In this document: positions 1-8,660 of the stretch, in pieces
Layout of the letters: each line of letters begins with the position of its first letter
Position numbering within the stretch: position 1 is the first letter of the stretch
From: Streptomyces naganishii JCM 4654
GTDB taxonomy: Bacteria; Actinomycetota; Actinomycetes; Streptomycetales; Streptomycetaceae
Reading direction: 5' to 3'
NCBI RefSeq assembly: GCF_014650575.1
Contig: NZ_BMVF01000011.1
Span: 186,001-250,000 of the forward strand
Length of the DNA: 64,000 nucleotides
Notes under the pieces: generated by a model
Database searches by the model: none
What the model saw: the letters and a program-made list of their open reading frames with translations, nothing else
What the model was told of the DNA's origin: nothing
Program-made: the position numbers and the translations under genes

Positions 1-226
1 CGAGTCCGACGGCGCGGTCCGCCCGCTGCTGCACCCCGACCCGCGCTGGGGCGCCACCGACTGCCGGATCGTCGAGGAGACCCCGGCCACGCTGCGGGAC
101 CTCGGGTACACCCGGCTGACCCTGGTGCTGCGCGAGACGCGGCGCACCGCCCCGGTCCCGCGCGCCGCCCGCCGCGCCCGCCGCGCCTCCGGCCACCTCA
201 GCGTGGTGCCGGCCCCGGAGGCCTGA
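1..226 (+). CDS. 3' end of an unrecognised protein (partial)
   Basis: Reading from base 2 gives about 74 codons ending in TGA at 224-226; the start lies outside the window. The visible C-terminus runs from ESDGAVRPLLHPDPRWG to an Arg/Ala-rich stretch and ends VVPAPEA. I do not recognise the family. The third codon positions are almost all G or C, as in the neighbouring genes, which supports real coding. It points towards the cache-domain gene and is convergent with it. No function is offered. Confidence 0.5.
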   Translation, partial: ESDGAVRPLLHPDPRWGATDCRIVEETPATLRDLGYTRLTLVLRETRRTAPVPRAARRARRASGHLSVVPAPEA

Positions 227-284
227 CCCGGCACCGTCGGCGTTCAGGTCGCCGACGGCGCCGGGCCCACCCCGCCCGCGGCCC

Positions 285-1142
285 TCACGCCGTCGCCGCC
301 CGCCACACGAGCACCAGCGGCAGCCCCCGGCACGGCACCAGCCGTACCCCGGAACCGGCCACGTCGGTGGCACGCGCCTCCCGCAGCACCGCCGCGAAGT
401 CGTGGCCCTTGGTCAGTGAGCCGGCCAGGTGCGCGGGGTCGGCGGAGGCGGCGACGCGGCCGCGTGCGTTCACCAGGTGGGCGGGGCCCGGCAGTTCGCG
501 CAGCAGGGGCAGCGCCGCGTCCTCGAAGTGCCGCAGGTAGACGTCCGCGGCGGCGACCCCGGCGAAGCGGCCGGCCAGCTCCACCGGGGCGGACAAGGTC
601 AGGCTGTACTCGTCGGAGCAGAGGTAGTCCACGTAGGGACCGGCCACCGCCCGCAGCCCGGTGTCGCGCGGCAGCGCGAACCAGTCCCAGTGCGTGTAGT
701 CGGTGTACGCCGACTGCCGGGGGTCCAGGTCGAGCAGCAGCGGCCGTACGTCTCCTTCGGCGGTGGACTGCCACCACTCCAGCCAGGCCGGCACGTCGGT
801 CAGCAGTCCGGGGGCCGCGACGAAACCGACGCCCGAGACCAGTTCCTCGCGCTCGAGCCGCAGATGCAGCCCCGGCCGCAGCGCGGCGAGATCGGCGCTC
901 ACCGCCCCCCTGCCCGCGTCCGTCACCCGGGCCAGCAGCGCGGCGGTCTCGGCGCGGGTCTCGGCGACCGCCGCGAACACCGCCTCCAGCGCGCGTCCCA
1001 CCCCGGCGGCGACACGCTCCTCGGCCTCGAGGAGCCCGCCGCGGCCGGGGCGCCGCACGTGTTCCTCGTCCGCGCCGTGCCGCCCACCGGCCGGGGCGCG
1101 CGCGGTGTCCGCCGTCCCGACGAGTGCGGGAATCGTGCTCAT
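285..1142 (-). CDS. Cache-domain-containing protein
   Basis: Protein of 285 aa. The C-terminal half (about residues 110-280) looks like a PAS-like Cache ligand-sensing domain, with a WDWFALPRDTG stretch followed by GPYVDYLCSDEYSLTLSAPV and a C-terminal strand-rich section. There is no signal peptide or membrane helix, so this is probably a cytoplasmic sensor or binding protein. The ATG at 1140-1142 is chosen because GGAGGG lies just upstream and because a longer reading would overlap the gntR coding region. It sits 32 bp downstream of gntR on the same strand, probably co-transcribed. Its place beside a polyamine-type ABC operon suggests it senses the same ligand; that is inference. Confidence 0.7.
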   Translation of the reverse strand: MSTIPALVGTADTARAPAGGRHGADEEHVRRPGRGGLLEAEERVAAGVGRALEAVFAAVAETRAETAALLARVTDAGRGAVSADLAALRPGLHLRLEREELVSGVGFVAAPGLLTDVPAWLEWWQSTAEGDVRPLLLDLDPRQSAYTDYTHWDWFALPRDTGLRAVAGPYVDYLCSDEYSLTLSAPVELAGRFAGVAAADVYLRHFEDAALPLLRELPGPAHLVNARGRVAASADPAHLAGSLTKGHDFAAVLREARATDVAGSGVRLVPCRGLPLVLVWRAATA

Positions 1143-1174
1143 GGTGCCCTCCAGCGACGGGGCCGCACGGTGCG

Positions 1175-1960
1175 CTAGAGGGTCAGCCGCAGGGCGATGA
1201 GCCGCGCCGCCGACTCCCGGACGCACCGCTCGGCCAGCGTACGGGCCGAATCCGGGGCTTCATCCTGCACGGCGCGGATCACGGCGCGGTGACGATCTGC
1301 CACTTCTTCACGATATTCGTCGGTGGCGAGCACGAGGCAGAGCAGCGCCCCCACCTCCGTCTGGAGCGTCACCTGCTCCCGGGTGAGCCGTGCGGACTGC
1401 GCGGCCGCCGCGAGCTCCACGTGGAAGCGGCCGTACACCCTGCTGCGCGCCGCCGCGTCGGGGGCCGTGGCCAGCTCCTCCACCGACCGCAGGAGCGGAC
1501 GCAGGTCGTCCGGCCCGGTGCGCTCGGCGGCGAGCGCGGCCGCGGTGCCGGACAGGGCGGCCCAGTGGTCGCCGAGGTCGCGCAGCTCCTCGCTGCTCCA
1601 GCCGCGCAGCCGGGCCCGCAGCCGCTCCTGGCCGGGCCGCTCGGGCAGCGAGACGAAGCTGCCGCCGCCGCGGCCGCGCCGGGTGGTGACCAGGCCCCGC
1701 TGCCGCAGCGCCATCAGCGCCTCCCGCAGCGTCACCGTGGACACCCCGAGCAGGCCGGCCAGCTCGCTCTCGCCGGGCAGCTGCTCACCGTCGGCGAGCA
1801 GTCCGAGCTCGATGGCGTCGCCGATGCGGCGGACCACCGCCTCCACCCGCGCCCGGCTCTCCACCGGCGCGAAGACGGCCCGCCGGGCGCCCTCCGCGCC
1901 GCCCCGGCCGCTCGTGTCCCTGGCGTCGCTCTCGACGTGTCGCTGTTTCACGGCCACCAC
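1175..1960 (-). CDS. FadR-type GntR transcriptional regulator
   Basis: Protein of 261 aa. A winged helix-turn-helix occupies about residues 35-105, with the GntR pattern GEQLPGESELAGLLGVSTVT followed by LREALMALRQRGLVTTRRGRGG. The C-terminal half is all-alpha, as in FCD ligand-binding domains, with HVELAAAAQSARLTR and a late DRHRAVIRAV segment supplying typical His positions. It is divergent from potA and shares a 102-bp intergenic region that contains a 12-bp palindrome on the pot promoter. It therefore probably controls the polyamine transport operon and itself. The ligand is unknown. Confidence 0.85.
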   Translation of the reverse strand: MVAVKQRHVESDARDTSGRGGAEGARRAVFAPVESRARVEAVVRRIGDAIELGLLADGEQLPGESELAGLLGVSTVTLREALMALRQRGLVTTRRGRGGGSFVSLPERPGQERLRARLRGWSSEELRDLGDHWAALSGTAAALAAERTGPDDLRPLLRSVEELATAPDAAARSRVYGRFHVELAAAAQSARLTREQVTLQTEVGALLCLVLATDEYREEVADRHRAVIRAVQDEAPDSARTLAERCVRESAARLIALRLTL

Positions 1961-1985
1961 CTTGCCGGTTGACCCAAGCTTTGCC

Positions 1986-2021
1986 TTGAGGCGGTCTTGA
2001 GCTTTGAACTATGACTTCATA
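1986..2021 (+). promoter_or_regulatory. Candidate potA promoter with overlapping palindrome
   Basis: TTGAGG at 1986-1991 and TATGAC at 2010-2015 are separated by 18 bp, a fair housekeeping-type promoter pointing at potA. The -10 is embedded in TATGACTTCATA (2010-2021), a palindrome with TATGA/TCATA arms and a CT centre. That is the size and position expected for a GntR-family repressor site. Inferred from sequence only. Confidence 0.45.
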
Positions 2022-2062
2022 TCTTTCCGTTCAACGTTCATGAGCGCCAGAAAGGTTCCCGC

Positions 2063-3100
2063 ATGGAAGGGACTGCGATCCGGCTGCAGGGCCTGCGCAA
2101 GTCGTTCGGGCAGACGGCCGCGGTGGCCGGGGTCGACCTGGAGATACGGGACGGGGAGTTCTTCTCGATGCTCGGGCCCTCCGGGTCCGGCAAGACCACG
2201 GTGCTGCGCCTGATCGCCGGCTTCGAGACCCCGTCCGGCGGCAGCGTCGAGCTCGCCGGACGGGACGTGACCCGGCTCGCCCCGTTCGAGCGGGACGTCC
2301 ACACCGTCTTCCAGGACTACGCCCTCTTCCCGCACATGACCGTCGAGCAGAACGTCGCCTACGGGCTGAAGGTCCGCCGGGTGCCCAAGGCCGAGCGGCT
2401 GGTGCGGGCCCGCAGGGCGCTCGCCGAGGTGCGCCTGGAGGGATACGGCAGGCGGCGCCCTTCCGAGCTCTCCGGCGGCCAGCGCCAGCGTGTCGCCCTC
2501 GCCCGCGCCCTCGTCGGCCGGCCCCGCGTGCTGCTGCTGGACGAGCCGCTGGGCGCCCTCGACCTCAAGCTGCGCGAGCAGATGCAGATCGAGCTCAAGG
2601 CGATCCAGCGCGAGGTCGGCATCACCTTCGTCTTCGTCACCCACGACCAGGAGGAGGCCCTGACGATGAGCGACCGCATCGCCGTCTTCCACCAGGGCCG
2701 CATCGAACAGGTCGGCGCCCCCGCCGAGATCTACGAGCGCCCCGAGACCGAGTTCGTCGCCTCCTTCGTCGGCACCTCCAACCTGCTGCGCGCGGAGTCG
2801 GCGCAGCGGATCCTCGGCTCGCCCGGCACCTACAGCGTGCGGCCGGAGAAGATCCGTGTCCTGAAGGAGTCGGCCCTCGCCGACGAGCCCGACGTCGCCA
2901 CCGCCACGGGCACCGTCGCCGAGGTCGTCTACCTCGGCGACGCCACCCGCTTCCTGGTCGACCTCGACGCAGGCGGCCGCCTCACCGCGCTCCAGCAGAA
3001 CCTGGAGACCTCCGCCGAGGACGTCGCCGCCTACCGCGGCACCCGCGTCCGCCTGACGTGGCACCGCCGCCACGCCGTGCGGGTCCCCGACGCCCGCTGA
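2063..3100 (+). CDS. potA: Spermidine/putrescine-type ABC transporter ATPase
   Basis: ATP-hydrolysing subunit of a polyamine-type importer, 345 aa, which is usual for PotA. Walker A GPSGSGKT is at residues 38-45, the Q-loop lies in VFQDYALFPH, the signature LSGGQ is at 136-140, and Walker B VLLLDE at 156-161 is followed by a D-loop and the switch His in VTHDQEEA. The C-terminal third (about 235-345) is a TOBE-type regulatory domain. AAAGG precedes the ATG. It is first of four co-directional genes (ATPase, binding protein, two permeases) and acts on the inner face of the membrane. Substrate specificity cannot be read from the ATPase alone. Confidence 0.9.
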   Translation: MEGTAIRLQGLRKSFGQTAAVAGVDLEIRDGEFFSMLGPSGSGKTTVLRLIAGFETPSGGSVELAGRDVTRLAPFERDVHTVFQDYALFPHMTVEQNVAYGLKVRRVPKAERLVRARRALAEVRLEGYGRRRPSELSGGQRQRVALARALVGRPRVLLLDEPLGALDLKLREQMQIELKAIQREVGITFVFVTHDQEEALTMSDRIAVFHQGRIEQVGAPAEIYERPETEFVASFVGTSNLLRAESAQRILGSPGTYSVRPEKIRVLKESALADEPDVATATGTVAEVVYLGDATRFLVDLDAGGRLTALQQNLETSAEDVAAYRGTRVRLTWHRRHAVRVPDAR

Positions 3101-3134
3101 GCACCACGCCCGCCCACACCCCATGGAGAACGTC

Positions 3135-4334
3135 GTGCGCATCACCCGAACCCTGCGGGCGGCGGCCGCCGCCGCGCTGCTGCTCACCGCCGCCGCCTGC
3201 GGCTCCTCCGGCTCCGGCGGCACCGCGTCCCCGGGCGGCCTCAACCCGCCCGACCTCAAGGCCCCGTCCGCGCTCGGCAAGCCCGAGGGCCAGGTCAACC
3301 TCGTCGCCTGGGCCGGCTACGTCGAGGACGGCTCCAACGACCCCAAGACCGACTGGGTGCACGACTTCCAGAAGCAGACGGGCTGCCAGGTCCACTCCAA
3401 GGTCGCCGCCAGCTCCGACGAGATGGTCAAGCTGATGAAGACCGGCGAGTACGACGCCGTGTCCGCCTCCGGCGACGCCTCCCTGCGCCTGATCGCCTCC
3501 GGCGACGCGGCCCCGGTCAACACCGCGCTCGTACCGAACTACAAGGACGTCTTCCCCGACCTGAAGATGCAGGCCTGGAACTCCGTCAAGGGCAAGGCCT
3601 ACGGCATCCCGCACGGCCGCGGCGCCAACCTGCTGATGTACAACACGCAGAAGGTGAACCCCGCGCCGACGTCCTGGTCCGCCGTCTTCGACGACGCCGC
3701 GCGGTACAAGGGCCACGTCACCGCCTACGACTCGCCCATCTACATCGCCGACGCCGCCCTGTACCTGAAGGCCACCAGGCCCGAGCTGAAGATCAAGGAC
3801 CCCTACGCGCTCGACCAGAAGCAGTTCGACGCGGCCGTCGCCCTGCTGAAGAAGCAGAACGCGGACGTCGGCGAGTACTGGAGCGACTACCTCAAGGAGG
3901 TCTCCGCCTTCAAGAGCGGCGACTCCGTGATCGGCACCACCTGGCAGGTCATCGCCAACCTCGCCGCCTCCGAGGGCGCGAAGATCAAGGCCTTCGTCCC
4001 GAAGGAGGGCGCGACCGGCTGGTCGGACACCTGGATGGTCTCCGCCAAGGCCAAGCACCCGAACTGCGCCTACAAGTGGCTGGACTGGATCGTCTCCCCG
4101 AAGGTGAACGCCCAGGTCGCCGAGTACTTCGGCGAGGCGCCCGCCAACGCCAAGGCCTGCGCGCTGACCAGCGACAAGAACTTCTGCGCCACCTACCACG
4201 CGGCCGACACCGCTTACTGGAAGCGCGTCGCCTTCTGGAACACGCCCATCGAGCAGTGCCTGGACGGCCGCACCGACGTCAAGTGCGTGCCGTACGCCAA
4301 GTGGGTCCAGGCCTGGACCGAGATCAAGGGCTGA
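3135..4334 (+). CDS. potD: Polyamine-type ABC transporter substrate-binding lipoprotein
   Basis: Extracellular solute-binding protein of 399 aa. An N-terminal signal ending TAAAC gives a lipobox Cys at about residue 22. The body fits the PotD/PotF (SBP_bac_8) class, with an early VNLVAWAGYVEDG strand, a GIPHGRGANLLMYN hinge segment and a late WLDWIVSP helix. I prefer the GTG at 3135 because GGAG sits 6 bases upstream; the ATG at 3123 would add four residues but has no ribosome site. It follows potA by 34 bp and precedes potB by 7 bp. The ligand could be spermidine, putrescine or a related cation. Confidence 0.85.
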   Translation: MRITRTLRAAAAAALLLTAAACGSSGSGGTASPGGLNPPDLKAPSALGKPEGQVNLVAWAGYVEDGSNDPKTDWVHDFQKQTGCQVHSKVAASSDEMVKLMKTGEYDAVSASGDASLRLIASGDAAPVNTALVPNYKDVFPDLKMQAWNSVKGKAYGIPHGRGANLLMYNTQKVNPAPTSWSAVFDDAARYKGHVTAYDSPIYIADAALYLKATRPELKIKDPYALDQKQFDAAVALLKKQNADVGEYWSDYLKEVSAFKSGDSVIGTTWQVIANLAASEGAKIKAFVPKEGATGWSDTWMVSAKAKHPNCAYKWLDWIVSPKVNAQVAEYFGEAPANAKACALTSDKNFCATYHAADTAYWKRVAFWNTPIEQCLDGRTDVKCVPYAKWVQAWTEIKG

Positions 4335-4341
4335 ACCGCCG

Positions 4342-5241
4342 ATGACCGTCGCCGCGCAGACCGCCGGGCAGGGCCCCAGGGCCGCCGCCCGGCGGCTCGC
4401 CGGGGCGCTGCACCGCCGCCCCCGGCTCCGCCTCGCCCTGCTGCTCGCCGCTCCGCTGCTGTGGCTGGCCGTGCTCTACCTCGGCTCGCTCTCCGTGCTG
4501 TTCGTCTCCGCGTTCTGGACGACGGACTCCTTCACCTCCCAGGTGGTGAAGGTCTGGTCGGCCGACAACTTCCACGCCCTGTTCACCACGCCCGTCTACC
4601 GCCAGGTGATCGGGCGCAGCATCGGCGTGGCCCTCGCGGTCACCGCCCTGTGCGTGGTGATCGCCTTCCCGGTCGCCTTCTACACCGCCCGCGTGGCCCG
4701 GCCGCGGTGGCGGCCACTGCTCGTGGTCGCCATCCTCACCCCGCTGTGGGCCAGTTACCTGGTCAAGGTGTACGCCTGGCGGCTGATCCTCTCCCAGGGC
4801 GGCCTCGCCGACTGGATGCTGAAGCCGCTCGGGCTGAGCGGCCCCGGCTTCGGGCTCCCGGCCGCCGTGCTCACCCTGACCTACCTCTGGCTGCCGTACA
4901 TGATCCTGCCCGTGCACACCGCGCTCGCGCAGTTGCCCGACAACCTGCTCGACGCCTCCGCCGACCTGGGCGCCCGCCCCGGCCGCACCTTCGGCTCGGT
5001 GGTGGTGCCGATGGTGCTGCCGTCGGTCGCGGCCGGCTCGATCTTCACCTTCTCGCTCAGCCTCGGCGACTACATCACCGTGCAGATCGTCGGTGGGAAG
5101 ACCCAGCTCATCGGCAACCTCGTCTACTCCAACATCGAGCTCGACCTGCCCATGGCCGCCGCGCTCGGCACGGTCCCCGTCGTCGTGATCGTGCTCTACC
5201 TGCTCGCGATGCGCCGCACGGGCGCGCTCAGCAGCATCTGA
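4342..5241 (+). CDS. potB: Polyamine-type ABC transporter permease (PotB-like)
   Basis: Integral membrane subunit of 299 aa with six predicted helices. The first starts near residue 33 (LALLLAAPLLWLAVLYLGSL). The cytoplasmic EAA-type coupling loop is LDASADLGARPGRTFGSVVV followed by PMVLP, in the usual position about two-thirds through the protein. It starts 7 bp after the binding-protein gene and precedes the second permease by 30 bp. With potC it should form the channel driven by PotA. The long N-terminal Arg-rich cytosolic stretch is typical of actinobacterial members. Confidence 0.88.
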   Translation: MTVAAQTAGQGPRAAARRLAGALHRRPRLRLALLLAAPLLWLAVLYLGSLSVLFVSAFWTTDSFTSQVVKVWSADNFHALFTTPVYRQVIGRSIGVALAVTALCVVIAFPVAFYTARVARPRWRPLLVVAILTPLWASYLVKVYAWRLILSQGGLADWMLKPLGLSGPGFGLPAAVLTLTYLWLPYMILPVHTALAQLPDNLLDASADLGARPGRTFGSVVVPMVLPSVAAGSIFTFSLSLGDYITVQIVGGKTQLIGNLVYSNIELDLPMAAALGTVPVVVIVLYLLAMRRTGALSSI

Positions 5242-5271
5242 ACCACCGGCATCTGAAGGGGTGTTCTGGTC

Positions 5272-6087
5272 ATGCAGCTCTCGCGGACCGCGCGCATCGC
5301 GCTGCGCGCCGCCGCCGCCCTCGGCTTCGCGGTGATCTACGTGCCGCTGCTGCTGGTCCTCGTCAACTCGCTGAACCCGGACCGCAGCGCGAGCTGGCCG
5401 CCGCCGGGCCTGACCACGCACTGGTGGTCGGTCGCCTGGCACAACTCCGGCGCCCGCGCGGCCCTGTGGACCTCGGTCAAGGCCGGCCTCGGAGCGACCG
5501 CGATCGCCCTCGTGCTGGGCACACTGATCGCCTTCGCGGTGGCCCGGCACCGCTTCTTCGGCCGCGACGCGGTCTCCTTCGTCGTCGTGCTGCCCATCGC
5601 GCTGCCCGGCATCGTCACCGGCATCGCGCTCAACTCCGCGTTCTCCACGGTGCTCGAGCCGCTCGGGGTGGGCCTCGGCCTCTTCACGGTCGTCGTCGGC
5701 CACGCCACCTTCTGCATCGTCGTGGTCTTCAACAACGTCGCCGCCCGGCTGCGCCGCACCTCCGGCTCCTACGAGGAGGCGGCGGCGGACCTCGGCGCGC
5801 ACACCTTCCGCGCCTTCGCCGATGTCACCTTCCCGCTGGTGCGCTCGGCGCTGTTCGCGGGCGGTCTGCTGGCCTTCGCCCTGTCCTTCGACGAGATCGT
5901 GGTGACCACCTTCACCGCCGGGCCCGGCATCGAGACCCTCCCCATCTGGATCTTCGACAACATGACCCGGCCGCAGCAGGCCCCGGTCGTCAACGTCGTG
6001 GCGGCCGTGCTCGTCCTGCTCTCCGTCGTGCCGATCTACATCGCCCAGCGGCTGTCGGCCGACACCGCCGGCGGCAGCCGGGTCTGA
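5272..6087 (+). CDS. potC: Polyamine-type ABC transporter permease (PotC-like)
   Basis: Second channel subunit, 271 aa, about six membrane helices, beginning with a hydrophobic stretch at residues 12-31. The EAA loop reads YEEAAADLGAHTFRAFADVT and is followed by FPLV, matching PotC. AAGGGG precedes the ATG at 5272. It is the last gene of the importer operon; an 83-bp gap with a new operator follows before lacI. Length and hydropathy are normal for the family. Confidence 0.88.
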   Translation: MQLSRTARIALRAAAALGFAVIYVPLLLVLVNSLNPDRSASWPPPGLTTHWWSVAWHNSGARAALWTSVKAGLGATAIALVLGTLIAFAVARHRFFGRDAVSFVVVLPIALPGIVTGIALNSAFSTVLEPLGVGLGLFTVVVGHATFCIVVVFNNVAARLRRTSGSYEEAAADLGAHTFRAFADVTFPLVRSALFAGGLLAFALSFDEIVVTTFTAGPGIETLPIWIFDNMTRPQQAPVVNVVAAVLVLLSVVPIYIAQRLSADTAGGSRV

Positions 6088-6130
6088 CGCCTGCAGCCCG
6101 GTCTGACGCCGGCATCCGGCGCCGCCCCTT

Positions 6131-6168
6131 TACGCAAACGACTTGCGTAACTTGCGCTAGAGTTGCGT
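6131..6168 (+). promoter_or_regulatory. LacI operator and leaderless promoter region
   Basis: A perfect inverted repeat TACGCAA-N5-TTGCGTA occupies 6131-6149. Two further TTGCG half-sites follow at 6152-6156 and 6163-6167. A -10-like TAGAGT lies at 6158-6163, seven bases before the lacI ATG, with no ribosome site, so the lacI transcript may be leaderless. The layout (operator over the promoter) suggests autoregulation by the LacI protein. Confidence 0.55.
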
Positions 6169-6170
6169 GC

Positions 6171-7172
6171 ATGACGCGACGACTTGCGGAAGTGGCGAAG
6201 AAGGTCGGGGTCAGCCAGGCCACCGTCAGCCGGGTGCTCAACGGCAAGCCCGGGGTCTCCGAGCCCACCCGGCAGGCGGTGCTCAGCGCGCTGGACGTCC
6301 TCGGCTACGAGCGGCCCACCCAGCTGCGCGGCGAGCGCGCCCGGCTGGTCGGCCTGGTCCTGCCCGAGCTGCAGAACCCCATCTTCCCCGCCTTCGCCGA
6401 GGTCATCGGCGGGGCGCTCGCCCAGCTCGGCCTGACCCCCGTGCTGTGCACGCAGACCAAGGGCGGGGTCTCCGAGGCCGACTACGTGGAGCTGCTGCTC
6501 CAGCAGCAGGTCTCCGGGGTCGTCTTCGCCGGCGGGCTGTACGCGCAGGCCGACGCGCCCCACGACCACTACCGGCTGCTGGCCGAGCGCAACATCCCGG
6601 TGGTGCTGGTCAACGCGGGGATAGAGCACCTCGGCTTCCCCGGCGTGTCCTGCGACGACGCGGTCGCCGTCGAGCAGGCCTGGCGGCACCTGGCCTCCCT
6701 CGGCCACGAGCGGATCGGCCTCGTACTCGGCCCCGGCGACCACGTGCCCTCGGCGCGCAAGCTGGCCGCGGCGCGCGCGGTGGCGGGGGAGGGGCTGCCG
6801 GAGGAGTTCGTGGCGCGGGCCATCTTCTCCATCGAGGGCGGCCACGCCGCCGGGTCCAAGCTGATCGACCGGGGCGTCACCGGCTTCATCTGCGCCAGCG
6901 ACCCGCTGGCCCTCGGGGTGGTACGGGCCGCGCGCCGCCGCGGACTCGACGTCCCGTCCCGGATATCGGTCGTGGGCTACGACGACTCCGCGCTGATGAA
7001 CTGCACCGAACCGCCGCTCACCACCGTCCGCCAGCCCATCGAGTCGATGGGCAAGGCCGCCGTGGAGCTGCTGAACGCGCAGATCGGGGGCGGTTCCGTG
7101 CCCGCCGACGAGCTGCTGTTCGAGCCGGAGCTGGTGGTGCGCGGCTCCACCGCCCAGGCGCCCCGCGACTGA
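6171..7172 (+). CDS. LacI-family transcriptional repressor
   Basis: Protein of 333 aa with the canonical LacI layout. A helix-turn-helix at residues about 4-24 (EVAKKVGVSQATVSRVLNG) is followed by the hinge, then a periplasmic-binding-protein-like effector domain containing FICASDPLALGVVRAARR and the C-terminal SVVGYDDSALMN and PPLTTVRQP signatures. The ATG at 6171 directly follows the operator described above. It precedes a sugar importer and two alpha-glucan hydrolases, so it most likely represses that locus, with the inducer an oligosaccharide such as nigerose; the inducer is inference. Confidence 0.88.
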   Translation: MTRRLAEVAKKVGVSQATVSRVLNGKPGVSEPTRQAVLSALDVLGYERPTQLRGERARLVGLVLPELQNPIFPAFAEVIGGALAQLGLTPVLCTQTKGGVSEADYVELLLQQQVSGVVFAGGLYAQADAPHDHYRLLAERNIPVVLVNAGIEHLGFPGVSCDDAVAVEQAWRHLASLGHERIGLVLGPGDHVPSARKLAAARAVAGEGLPEEFVARAIFSIEGGHAAGSKLIDRGVTGFICASDPLALGVVRAARRRGLDVPSRISVVGYDDSALMNCTEPPLTTVRQPIESMGKAAVELLNAQIGGGSVPADELLFEPELVVRGSTAQAPRD

Positions 7173-7226
7173 GCCGTCGGCGAGCAGTCCAGGAGATCCG
7201 GTCACCTGTCGAATAATTTCAGATTC

Positions 7227-7244
7227 TGCGCGGGATATTGCGCA
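7227..7244 (+). promoter_or_regulatory. Candidate second LacI operator
   Basis: TGCGC (7227-7231) and GCGCA (7240-7244) form an inverted repeat with an 8-bp spacer, 60 bp upstream of the binding-protein start. The right arm lies in ATTGCGCA, which shares the TTGCG core of the operator in front of lacI. It fits a second site for the same repressor. The arms are short and this is unproven. Confidence 0.35.
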
Positions 7245-7304
7245 CCGTCGTCGTCGGTGCTTGAGTGTGCGGCGCCCACCGCTCCTGCCCGAAGGGGTCC
7301 ACCG

Positions 7305-8654
7305 ATGAGAAGCACCGGGTTCCGCCATGCCGTCGCCGCGATCGGCGCCTGCTCCCTCGCCCTCGCCGTGACGTCGTGCGGCTCGAACGACGACGACTCG
7401 GCGAGCGGCAAGACCCGCATCACGGTCAACTGCCGCCCGCCCGCGAGCGCCAAGGTCGACCGGCAGTTCTTCGACCAGGACGTCGCCGCCTTCGAAAGAC
7501 AGCACTCGGACATCGACGTCGTCGCGCACGACGCGTTCCCCTGCGAGGACCCCAAGACGTTCGACGCCAAGCTCGCCGGCGGCCAGATGGAGGACGTCTT
7601 CTACACCTACTTCACCGACGTCAAACACGTCGTCGCCACCGGCCAGGCCGCCGATCTCACCCCGTACGTCAAGGAGTTGAAGAGCTACGGCACCATCCAG
7701 GAGCAGTTGCGCGACATCTACACCGTGGACGGCAAGGTCTACGGAATCCCGCGCACCGGCTACTCGATGGGCCTGGTCTACAACAAGAAGCTCTTCGAGA
7801 AGGCCGGCCTCGACCCCGACAAGCCGCCCACCACGTGGGAAGAGGTCCGCACGGACGCCAGGAGGATCGCCGCGCTCGGAGGCGGCACGGTGGGCTACGC
7901 CGACTACAGCGCCCAGAACCAGGGCGGCTGGCACTTCACCGCCGAGCTGTACTCCCAGGGCGGCGACGTGGTCTCCGCCGACGGCAAGAAGGCCACCGTC
8001 GACACCCCCGAGGGCCACGCCGTCCTGCGGAACCTGCACGACATGCGCTGGACGGACGACTCCATGGGCAGCAAGCAGCTCCTGGTCATCAACGACGTGC
8101 AGCAGATGATGGGTTCGGGCAAGCTCGGCATGTACCTCTCCGCGCCCGACAACATCCCCATCCTGGTCAAGGAGAAGGGCGGCAACTACCAGGACCTGGC
8201 GCTCGGCCCCATGCCCGGCGGCAAGGGCACGCTCGTCGGCGGCGACGGCTACATGTTCAGCAGGAAGGACACGCCCGCCCAGATCCGCGCCGGCCTGAAG
8301 TGGCTCGACCACATGTTCCTCACCCCCGGCAAGGGGTTCCTCGGCGACTACGCCCGCGCCAAGGCCCACAACGCGCCCGTCGGCCTGCCCGAGCCGCGCC
8401 TGTTCACCGGCGCCGCCGACGCCGAGGACCAGCAGGCCAAGAAGGCCGACGCCAACGTGCCCGTGGAGAACTACCGTTCCTTCCTCGAGGGCAACCACAA
8501 GCTCCAGCTCAAGGTCGAGCCGCCCAGCGCCCAGCAGATCTACTCCGTCCTCGACGGCGTGGTCTCCGCCGTCCTCACCAAGAAGGACGCCGACATCGAC
8601 GGGCTGCTCAAGGACGCCTCCGGCAAGATCGACGGCATCCTGGCCCGGAGCTGA
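7305..8654 (+). CDS. Sugar ABC transporter substrate-binding lipoprotein
   Basis: Extracellular solute-binding protein of 449 aa (SBP_bac_1 type). The signal ends AVTSC, placing the lipid-modified Cys at residue 25. The mature part has YGIPRTGYSMGLVYNKKLFE, typical of oligosaccharide-binding proteins, and a C-terminal VVSAVLTKKDADIDGLLKDA segment. The ATG at 7305 is chosen because GAAGGGG lies 8 bases upstream. Two Cys (in VNCRPP and FPCEDP) may form a disulphide. It begins the importer operon and likely captures alpha-glucan oligosaccharides released by the GH87 enzyme; the ligand is inferred from context. Confidence 0.85.
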   Translation: MRSTGFRHAVAAIGACSLALAVTSCGSNDDDSASGKTRITVNCRPPASAKVDRQFFDQDVAAFERQHSDIDVVAHDAFPCEDPKTFDAKLAGGQMEDVFYTYFTDVKHVVATGQAADLTPYVKELKSYGTIQEQLRDIYTVDGKVYGIPRTGYSMGLVYNKKLFEKAGLDPDKPPTTWEEVRTDARRIAALGGGTVGYADYSAQNQGGWHFTAELYSQGGDVVSADGKKATVDTPEGHAVLRNLHDMRWTDDSMGSKQLLVINDVQQMMGSGKLGMYLSAPDNIPILVKEKGGNYQDLALGPMPGGKGTLVGGDGYMFSRKDTPAQIRAGLKWLDHMFLTPGKGFLGDYARAKAHNAPVGLPEPRLFTGAADAEDQQAKKADANVPVENYRSFLEGNHKLQLKVEPPSAQQIYSVLDGVVSAVLTKKDADIDGLLKDASGKIDGILARS

Positions 8655-8660
8655 CCGGTG

